A stretch of 64,000 nucleotides of DNA from contig JABLXC010000021.1 of NCBI GenBank assembly GCA_013178185.1, positions 1-64,000 of the forward strand. The letters run 5' to 3'. The position numbers and the translations under genes are program-made. Positions 54,236-61,623 of this stretch are shown here, piece by piece (the stretch's first letter is position 1; every line of letters starts with the position of its first letter). Source of the stretch: Anaerolineae bacterium (GTDB lineage Bacteria > Chloroflexota > Anaerolineae > Anaerolineales > Anaerolineaceae). Below the pieces are notes generated by a model, which saw nothing but the letters and a program-made list of their open reading frames with translations, made no database searches and was not told where the DNA came from.

Positions 54236-55025
54236 GAGAGTGGCTAAAATAGTGGATCAAGGAAATCCCTCACATGGGCTGGATAGGCAGGGTACAGTTG
54301 CTTGTAGAGTTGACGCCTGTTGTAGCAGTAGATAAATACACGCAAGGCGCACTCAAGTGCGAAGGGCAACGCGAGAAACAGCGCGACGATCTGGCCAGTC
54401 GAGCCAGGTAATGACGCAGCTCGGCGTTGTTTCCTTCCACCGTGTAGGTATCGGTTTTGCCATCAGAAACTTCATATCTGCCAAAGTGATACCACAAGCG
54501 GTCATAGGCATCAAATGCATCACTGTAATACTGCTTGGCCTTGGGCGCATCGTCCACCATCCCTTGAATAGCTGGCTGAGTGCGCTCCCACACTACTTTC
54601 CAGCCCAAATAACAACGGGTTTGCCGGTCCACGATCGTCAAGATGTAGATCCTGTTTTTTTGTTCCCGATAAAGGTGAACAATTCATCCATCTCGGCGGT
54701 CTTCACTTCGCTGGGAACTGGCGCTTCAGGCAGACTGGCAGCGCTGGCTTGCACCCACAATGATACTGTGCGGTGGTGAATTCCAAAATGGCGGGCGATC
54801 CTGCGCAAGTTGATGCCATCTACATACATCTGCACGGCTTGCTTGCGCATTTCCTCTGGATAGCCTCTCGGTTTAGGCTCTGGAGTGTATTTATACCCAC
54901 AATGCATGCAGCGATACCTTTGTGCACCAGATTCCGTTCGACCAGCCTTGTTCTGGCGTTTCGTTTGTTGGCATTTCGGACAGCTTTTCATTCCTCTATT
55001 CTAATCCAGAAATTTAGCCACTCCC
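54236..55025 (-). mobile_element. IS1-family insertion sequence, 790 bp
   Basis: The ends are imperfect inverted repeats: GAGAGTGGCTAAAATAGTGG on the left and, read inward, GGGAGTGGCTAAATTTCTGG on the right (about 18 of the first 22 bases match). Identical 8-bp copies of TTGGACTC flank it. Size, the two overlapping frames with an A7C slippage site, and the zinc-finger InsA identify the IS1 family. It sits between the sensor kinase stop codon and the rpoC promoter. The transposase is on the minus strand and appears damaged near its C-terminus. Confidence 0.9.
54244..54991 (-). pseudogene. IS1 transposase (InsA plus InsB frames), apparently damaged
   Basis: The InsA frame (54991-54638) has CPKCQQTKRQNK, the zinc knuckle CMHCGYKYTP and a helix-turn-helix (NLRRIARHFGIHHRTVSLW). 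At AAAAAAAC (54661-54654) a -1 slip, normal for IS1, continues into NRIYILTIVDRQTRCYLGW, with the DDE acids in TIVDR, DAYDRLW and VEGNNAELRHYLARLAR. Near 54372 the natural end (ALRVFIYCYNRRQLYKQLYP, stop at 54246-54244) moves to another frame, explained by one missing base. Without it the protein ends in unrelated residues at 54270. Probably inactive, or a sequence error. Confidence 0.8.
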
Positions 55026-55033
55026 TTGGACTC
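55026..55033. repeat. IS1 target-site duplication, right copy
   Basis: TTGGACTC, identical to 54228-54235. Its last base is also the last base of the sensor kinase TAG stop codon (55035-55033). Confidence 0.85.
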
Positions 55034-58000
55034 TAGATAGCTTGCGCCCGAATTCGCTCGTCTTGTTTCGTTGGAATCTCAATAAAAAATGTGCTTCCCT
55101 TACCCAATTGACTCTCTACCCAAACCCGTCCACCGTGACGGTCTACAATGGACTTCACAATAGCCAGCCCAAGACCTGTCCCTCGCTCTACATAGGCTTC
55201 GCGCCTTCCGCTCCGGTAGAACTTCTCAAACATATGCGGAAGATCCAAGGGGGCCACTCCAATGCCCGTATCCTTCACCTCATAAACAACCATCACCCCC
55301 CGTGAGATTAACCGAACATCAACCCGTCCTCCAACTTTCGTATACTTAATGGCATTATCCACAAGATTATAAAGCGCCTGTTGCATCAAGGCTTGATCAA
55401 CTTCAATCAATACATCTGTCATCGTCGAGATCTCATTTACCACTTCTTGCCTGACCTGAATGTTTTTCTGAACAGCCTGGGGCTGCAAGGAGTTGACCAC
55501 CTCATTCATAATGCTTTTCGCAGAAACTCGTTCAATCTGCAGCCCAATCCCGGCCTCAATCCGCCCAAGATCCAGCAAATTAGTCACCAGGCGCGACATA
55601 TTTTCAACACCAGTAACGATTTTCTCTACATAAATTTTTTGCTGATCGTTCAAATCACCGACCATCTGCATCATCGTGGCGTAACCGCGCATTAAAGTAA
55701 GCGGTGATCGCAAATCATGGCTTACCGTTGAAACAAAATCGGATTTCAGCGTGTCCAGTTCTTTGTAATGGGTAATGTCACGAAGGATGCATATTTTCCC
55801 AGCCGGTCGATTCTCGACCATCACCGGCGAAACGCTCGCAAAATAGACCCTGTGGTTGGGCAGCGCAATCTCTCTGGTAGAGAGCCCCTCTTCCGTCGTC
55901 GAGGCGATCAGATCGAGAAGCTGTGTATTTGAAATAACGTCCTTAATCAACCTGCCAGGAGAAGCAGCCATAATCAATCCTGACACTTGCAACGCCGCCG
56001 GATTCAAAAGATACAGCCTGGAAAACTCATCGATGACCAAAACAGGTTCTGGAGTAGAGGCTAGAACAGCCTCCAGCCGCTGCCTTCCAATTTCAGAGGT
56101 GGCATATAACTTGGCATTGGTCGCTGCAATCGCGGCTTGGTCAGCCAGGGTACCTAAGAATCGCACCTCTTCTTCCGTAAAATTGCGTGGTTGGTCAAAA
56201 CCGACCCACAAGACGCCGTAATATACATTGTCTTGATGAACAGGCAGGGCAATTAGGGCGCCCGGGTTTGGCAAACCAGGATTGATCGTTAACCGCCGCG
56301 TCCTGGAAAGGTTCGGGATTGAAAAAATTGCGTGAATCTGTGCGAGTTCAAAGAGTTGCTGATCCAAATGGCTGAAATTGTCAGCAGAATCTCCATACCC
56401 AAGCGATACCAAAGGCTCTACATTCGTTTCCAGCATAACCTCTCGAACCAGCACAATACGAACCATACTGGCGTTTTCGATCATGGCCGCCCGCAAGATC
56501 GGCTGGATAGCTTCTTCTACCTGAAGATTGGAGGCAACCCCCTGGCTGACTTGAAGGAAACGGCCTAACTCATTCAGCCGCGCTCTTAAACTTAACCTCA
56601 TCGTCTCAAAAGCTTTGCCAAACTGTGCAACTTCATCCTCGCCCTTGCTTGGCAGGGAGTGATCTAGCTGTCCCTGTGAAATGAGGGTAGCTTCCTGAGC
56701 AAGCACTTTCAGGGATGTCGTCACCTTTCGAAAGCTTAGCCGCAGAAGGATAAAAATGACAAATGAAATCGCTATCAGGAGAAGGAGGAGAGGCAGAGCG
56801 ATGTCGAAAGCAAGTTGCTGCGCCTGTTCCGCTGGTACCGATAAAATCACCGACCAGGGCCGTCCGACAACGGGTTGGTAATAAACCAGTTGTCTGGTTC
56901 CCAGGGAAGAAACATTATCAATCAGGTCTGGCCCCGCCGGCAAGCTGCCAAGGTAATCGGTCATAACGCGGCTGGGTACAGAATGATAAAGAATGCGCTT
57001 ATTCTCATCCAGGATCGCTCCCTCGCCTCCCGAATTCGCAACAACCGTCAAGGCTTTAATAGCTGGCTGGGTAAAGGGGTTAGAATTCAGGTCTGTTCGC
57101 CCAAGTACAACTCCTTCCACTTTTCCATCAGAATCCAGGATTGCTCCAATGTAAGAAATCTGGGCGGTTGTCTCGCCTGGCCAGGCAGGAAGGGTATAAG
57201 TCTGTACAGGTACGCCCTTCAAAGCCAGTTGAATCCCAACCTCTTCCTCGGGCGTCACCTGTAGCTGTGTATAATCCGTAATCGGGTAACCACTGACCGG
57301 TTTTCCCTGGTCATCCAGCAAGTATAGAAACCGGAAGTAAGGGACAGACCGCAATTGTCGTGCCAGCTCTTCGCTCGCCATCTCCGGGGAGAGGTCTGCC
57401 AGGTCAGGATCGGCAACTGATATTATCAGGTTCTGCCCGGTTTCCAAAAAATAAGGCAGACTCTCTGCCGCCACCAAAGCAGTGCTGGAAAGGCGGTCCT
57501 TGATCATCCGACGAGCCGCGTTTCCTGAAACAATCCAATCGCTGACCATCAATGCAATGATTAACAGTAGCATTAACGGGCCTGTGCGATAGAAAAACCG
57601 CAGTTCCAGGTTCTTCTCAGAAGGCGAAGGGATAAGAGGGGTATGCACGCCCCACAGCTTTGGGCGCAATTTGTACACGGCTTCCCCTACCGCTCCCGCC
57701 AAAAAGAGCTCGATGCTACGAGAAATGATGATTTGCCACGACAATGTCAGGGCATAATCCAATCGTACAGGCAATGAGCCATTAATGTCAAAAAAGGTGG
57801 TCAGGATGTAAAACGGGATAAAAACCAGCGTCAAAACCAGTGCAGCGCCTAGGGGGTGGCGGAGAAGTCTGAAAGCCAGGGTGCGATACCGCTGCCGGAT
57901 CGAGACGCTGAATAGCAACGCCACACCGGCAGTCCACAACATCGTAAAAATGCTGTGGGTCTCCCAAAGACCGAGCAACAGTCCACTAAAGAGGGCCAAC

Positions 58001-58344
58001 GTCACCGCCGGGATTGTGCCAAGCAAGCCGGCAGCTAGCGTCCATGGAACTGCTGAAAAAATCATAAGCGCCGGGCCAGAAACTTCCACCGGAACTCCAG
58101 GGACCGGCAAGGCTGAATTAGCGGATAACCGTAAGCCGAAAAACAAACTGGTAATGGGGACAGCAAAAAGCAGTCCCCAGAAAGCAAACCATTTCCAAAC
58201 GGACTTCATGTCCGGTGTTTCCCACCAACGCTGCAACCCCAGAATTAATAATAAACACAAAAACAACCACCCCGCCCATCCTAGCCAGTGGGTAGGGAAC
58301 TCGATATAAGGCATCGCGGTCAGCAGGCTAAAAAGGGTCTGCAT
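55033..58344 (-). CDS. Large hybrid-input sensor histidine kinase
   Basis: 1103 residues. About seven spans (1-235) form a membrane sensory domain; an extracytoplasmic Cache-like part lies near 275-505; a HAMP follows (about 540-595, TLISQGQLDHSLPSKGEDEVAQ). Then come a GAF domain (about 605-755), a PAS domain (about 770-860, LEAVLASTPEPVLVIDE), HisKA with His in TVSHDLRSPLTLM (near 877), and HATPase (VDNAIKYT, KDTGIGV, GTGLGLAIVKS). No response regulator is adjacent. Two TATAAT boxes (58365-58370 and 58375-58380, minus) lie 20-30 bases upstream. An IS1 begins right after the stop. Confidence 0.93.
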   Translation of the reverse strand: MQTLFSLLTAMPYIEFPTHWLGWAGWLFLCLLLILGLQRWWETPDMKSVWKWFAFWGLLFAVPITSLFFGLRLSANSALPVPGVPVEVSGPALMIFSAVPWTLAAGLLGTIPAVTLALFSGLLLGLWETHSIFTMLWTAGVALLFSVSIRQRYRTLAFRLLRHPLGAALVLTLVFIPFYILTTFFDINGSLPVRLDYALTLSWQIIISRSIELFLAGAVGEAVYKLRPKLWGVHTPLIPSPSEKNLELRFFYRTGPLMLLLIIALMVSDWIVSGNAARRMIKDRLSSTALVAAESLPYFLETGQNLIISVADPDLADLSPEMASEELARQLRSVPYFRFLYLLDDQGKPVSGYPITDYTQLQVTPEEEVGIQLALKGVPVQTYTLPAWPGETTAQISYIGAILDSDGKVEGVVLGRTDLNSNPFTQPAIKALTVVANSGGEGAILDENKRILYHSVPSRVMTDYLGSLPAGPDLIDNVSSLGTRQLVYYQPVVGRPWSVILSVPAEQAQQLAFDIALPLLLLLIAISFVIFILLRLSFRKVTTSLKVLAQEATLISQGQLDHSLPSKGEDEVAQFGKAFETMRLSLRARLNELGRFLQVSQGVASNLQVEEAIQPILRAAMIENASMVRIVLVREVMLETNVEPLVSLGYGDSADNFSHLDQQLFELAQIHAIFSIPNLSRTRRLTINPGLPNPGALIALPVHQDNVYYGVLWVGFDQPRNFTEEEVRFLGTLADQAAIAATNAKLYATSEIGRQRLEAVLASTPEPVLVIDEFSRLYLLNPAALQVSGLIMAASPGRLIKDVISNTQLLDLIASTTEEGLSTREIALPNHRVYFASVSPVMVENRPAGKICILRDITHYKELDTLKSDFVSTVSHDLRSPLTLMRGYATMMQMVGDLNDQQKIYVEKIVTGVENMSRLVTNLLDLGRIEAGIGLQIERVSAKSIMNEVVNSLQPQAVQKNIQVRQEVVNEISTMTDVLIEVDQALMQQALYNLVDNAIKYTKVGGRVDVRLISRGVMVVYEVKDTGIGVAPLDLPHMFEKFYRSGRREAYVERGTGLGLAIVKSIVDRHGGRVWVESQLGKGSTFFIEIPTKQDERIRAQAI

Positions 58345-58452
58345 TGCACTCTAATGTTGCAAGGATTATACCGGATTATAGCATCATGCCAGTTAACGCA
58401 CAGAAAATTTGCATGGGCAATATGGACTAGGTGAAACACAAAACAGTGTCGG

Positions 58453-59145
58453 TTATGGCTCAGATTCCTGACGGACAAGCTCGAGCACTTTCTTGAGAAT
58501 TTCCTCAGCCGTCAGTCCATCTGAACACAAGATCAACGCATCATTTGCTGGTTGCATAGGGGCAATGGCGCGAGAAGCATCATACCGGTCGCGATGTTTC
58601 ATAGCCTTCAAGATATCTTCGTAAGACAGGTTGCCGCCCCTCTCGGCTTGCTCAACAAATCGGCGCCGGGCGCGTTCCTCAACCGAAGCATCTAGATAGA
58701 TTTTTAAGTCGGCTTCCGGTAAGACCACGGTACCGATATCTCTTCCAACCATAACCACCCGCCCGCGTTGACCAATCCGGCGCTGCTGAGCGGTCATAGC
58801 CTTTCGCACTCTTGCATAAGCCGAAACCCTCGAGACGTTTGCGTCCACTTCAGGGGAGCGAATTTGCCAGGTAACATCTTCACCGGCTGAAATTACATCA
58901 AATTTCCTGCCATCTTTCTTGGAGGGAGGCCGGACATCGATTTGCAAGTTCTCCGCGAGTTCAGAGACTCGTCCTTCATCGTCAACACAATGGAATGCCT
59001 CTAATGCGGCAAGCGTTACCGCCCGGTACATCACCCCCGTGTCAAAATACAAATATCCCAGCGCTTCTGCTAGCTTTTCGGCCAGGGTTGATTTTCCGGA
59101 TGCTGCCGGTCCATCAATTGCAATAATTTCTGGTTTTTTTTTCAT
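58453..59145 (-). CDS. cmk: Cytidylate kinase
   Basis: 230 residues from the ATG at 59145, which overlaps the preceding gene's stop (ATGA). The P-loop is AIDGPAASGKSTLAEKLAEALGYLYFDTGVMYRAVT; VGRDIGTVVLPEADLKIYLDASVEERARRR is the CMP-binding part. It phosphorylates CMP and dCMP. A TTG four codons earlier is less likely. The preceding acyltransferase gene is dead, but its last 134 codons are open, so coupling could persist. Confidence 0.94.
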   Translation of the reverse strand: MKKKPEIIAIDGPAASGKSTLAEKLAEALGYLYFDTGVMYRAVTLAALEAFHCVDDEGRVSELAENLQIDVRPPSKKDGRKFDVISAGEDVTWQIRSPEVDANVSRVSAYARVRKAMTAQQRRIGQRGRVVMVGRDIGTVVLPEADLKIYLDASVEERARRRFVEQAERGGNLSYEDILKAMKHRDRYDASRAIAPMQPANDALILCSDGLTAEEILKKVLELVRQESEP

Positions 59146-59853
59146 GAAGGAACCCAAGAGTTATGATTTGGAATGAAACGCCCATAATCCACATAATAAC
59201 CGCAATGTTCAACCGGCAGCAGAGCAGCCACCTGCACCAAAACGGAATCCGCGTTTTGATGATAAGCATCTGTTCTCACCAGCGGCAATTCCATAATCGG
59301 TGGAAGGTTAAAAGGAGCTCCAATGTGCATCTCAATCTTCACTTTTTTGAGTTGCAAAACCCAAATGAGAAAATCGACTGTGCATCCTACAATTCCTACA
59401 GGTATCAATCGCGCCCTCGTCCGCTCAACAAAATAAGAGATTCCCTGTTTAGCCAGCCTCATATCAGGTTGGCGGCTCAATCGTCCATCAGGAGCAATGA
59501 GGATACTATAACCCTTCCTCAAAGCCACTACCACGTGTTCCATCGCGGCGCGATCATATTAATCGCGGTCAATCGGAATTCCTCCATATAGGTAAGCAAA
59601 CAGCAATTTATCGAGTTCTTTCTAAACCTCCACAGCGTCAAGCGGGATCGGCGGCGTCGGTCACATCGCAACCAGGAACGGCGGTTCGTAGATTCTGGTA
59701 TAAAGCGATCAGGCAGGGACCTTTTTGCGGGATATTTTCCATCCCGGCAAACTTCATGCCCGTCAAATTCCGGTAAAGTGCTCGAGCGAAAAAAGGAATA
59801 ACCCTCTGTCCAACCCGATTTACCAGGAAAGGGTAATAATTCATAATTTCCAT
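59142..59853 (-). pseudogene. Decayed PlsC-type 1-acylglycerol-phosphate acyltransferase
   Basis: The N-terminus is open (MEIMNYYPFLVNRVGQRVIP to MENIPQKGPCLIALY). The homologous continuation is then in the +1 frame (TRIYEPPFLVAM, PTPPIPLDAVEV, KELDKLLFAYLYGGIPIDRD) but broken by TGA (59663-59661), TAG (59624-59622) and TAA (59561-59559). The C-terminal part is open again (MEHVVVALRKGYSILIAPDGRLS). The shift lies just where the catalytic HX4D/E motif should be (a five-base loss would remove the His). One frameshift plus three stops cannot be a sequencing slip, so the gene is dead. Confidence 0.88.
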
Positions 59854-59871
59854 ACCATCAAACTTAGCACG

Positions 59872-61611
59872 TTATTGGGGCTTATTTTCAGCGGGTTCCG
59901 GTTCCACCCCAGGAAACAGGTCGCTGCGCACCCACAAGACAATCGCCTCCCTTTCAAAAGGCGCTTCTCGAAAAAACAACCACTTCATCCATTCACGCGG
60001 CAGCATCAGCGACCAGGCTGGAGACTGCTTCCAGTTGAAGTCCTGTCCGGTATAGGACGCACCGCTCAACGGAGAAGATCGCACAGGCGTGATCACCAGC
60101 GAAGGATTTTGATCGGCAGCGATACTTTCCACATATTGCACAGCCTGGTGGTTTCGCAACAACCATTTAAGGCCAGGAGAATCCACTCCCACCACTGTCA
60201 GATCTATCGCCAGTCGGTTCATAGCCTTCCAGCTAGAAAACTGTTCGATAGTAACGGCCAAAAGGTCGGAATCTTGAAGGTAAGGCGCAGTGCGCCAGGG
60301 GTTTGCCGCAGGCTGTCGACCTAATCCGGTCGCGCTCCAGGCGTTAAATGCCAGGTAGATCAATAAAACTCCGAGGATACCGGTTCGTAAACCATACCCT
60401 CCCACCCTTGGTGACCACCCCCAGGCCACCAACACAGACATCAAGAGACTGATAATCACTGCCCCTGCAAAACTTAACCACCTCAACTGGATTTCCCCTC
60501 CCAGTTCTTGGGTTGTTGGGGTTCCGGCAATATTGATCCACCCAAAGATATATAAAGCCAAAATTGCCGCTGCCAGGACAAAAGAAGGCAATCTCTCCTC
60601 TGGCAGCCGCTGGAACCACCGCTCGATCTGGCGGCTCGCCAAACACCACAATGGGATGGCAACCAGTGCTGCGTCGATCATACGGTGAGAAGGATAAACC
60701 AGTACAAAGATCAAAGAGACAACAAACCACCTGCCCAGCAACATTTCTAACCGATTTTTATACCACCAGCCGCGCCCCAGCGCCCAAAGTCCTAATCCAA
60801 ATGTCAGCGCCTCGCCAGAGACCAGGGCAATGACGAACTGAGCAAAACCAATTTTTAAAGGGGCAGACCACCCTCCAAAGAACGAAACCAGGCTAGACGT
60901 AGCCGCGCTGATCCCAGAAAGTTGGTTGAAAAACAAGGTCCCGGCAAAGAGAAAACTGCCCAGCACCCATGGCATCGTCGCCCGCCAGGGTAATTCGTGA
61001 TGCGAAGATGCAAGAGAAACCACCTCTTCCGCTTGAGGTTCGCCCTCTATTCTCTCGCGTGGTGAAAACAGCCTTCCCCATAGAAATACCACACCGAGGA
61101 TAAAAAGAAGCATCCAAATTGTCGGCCCGCCAAGAAGCGCCAGCCCCGCCATGATCCCCGCCATGGCCGGGGAGTTATTAAGAAAAAATCCGGTCGCCAG
61201 TGTAGCAAAACAAAGGCTGAAAGTCAACCCATCGGCCTGCCGCGACGCCCCAACCAGCGCCGGTGAGAGCGCCAATCCAAAAGCCAGAAAGAGGGCAGAA
61301 TTTCGCCCAAGCGCCTTGCGGTATAAATAAGGCCCCAGCGTCATGATGCTTCCAGCAAAAGCGGGCAGCAACCGTGCCAGCAGATTGCTGGATTCAAACA
61401 AAAAGAACACAAATCCAGTCCATAGCACATAAAAAGGTTGAGGGCTTATCGTTGCCAGATCGCCCCGGCTCAACGCCAAAGCCTGCAACGCCAGGCTGGC
61501 TTCATAGTCCGATAGGGACTCACGCCCCAATCCAACGAACCTCAACCCAGCTGCGATGACAAAAGCTGCCAGGTAAAGAAAATTCTCCACCGTCAAGATG
61601 CGATTTTTCAT
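59872..61611 (-). CDS. GT39-like polytopic membrane glycosyltransferase
   Basis: 579 residues with about 11 spans. It starts NRILTVENFLYLAAFVIAAGLRFVGLG with an acidic ESLSDYEASLALQAL loop in the place of the catalytic Asp/Glu of PMT/ArnT-type transferases, then LLARLLPAFAGSIMTLGPYLYRK. This fits the GT39-like group (TIGR03663, Agl23-like) found with DUF2298 proteins. It should use a lipid-linked sugar donor outside the membrane. It starts 12 bases after the DUF2298 gene, with AAGGAG inside that gene's end. Confidence 0.8.
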   Translation of the reverse strand: MKNRILTVENFLYLAAFVIAAGLRFVGLGRESLSDYEASLALQALALSRGDLATISPQPFYVLWTGFVFFLFESSNLLARLLPAFAGSIMTLGPYLYRKALGRNSALFLAFGLALSPALVGASRQADGLTFSLCFATLATGFFLNNSPAMAGIMAGLALLGGPTIWMLLFILGVVFLWGRLFSPRERIEGEPQAEEVVSLASSHHELPWRATMPWVLGSFLFAGTLFFNQLSGISAATSSLVSFFGGWSAPLKIGFAQFVIALVSGEALTFGLGLWALGRGWWYKNRLEMLLGRWFVVSLIFVLVYPSHRMIDAALVAIPLWCLASRQIERWFQRLPEERLPSFVLAAAILALYIFGWINIAGTPTTQELGGEIQLRWLSFAGAVIISLLMSVLVAWGWSPRVGGYGLRTGILGVLLIYLAFNAWSATGLGRQPAANPWRTAPYLQDSDLLAVTIEQFSSWKAMNRLAIDLTVVGVDSPGLKWLLRNHQAVQYVESIAADQNPSLVITPVRSSPLSGASYTGQDFNWKQSPAWSLMLPREWMKWLFFREAPFEREAIVLWVRSDLFPGVEPEPAENKPQ

Positions 61612-61623
61612 GACGACCGACCG

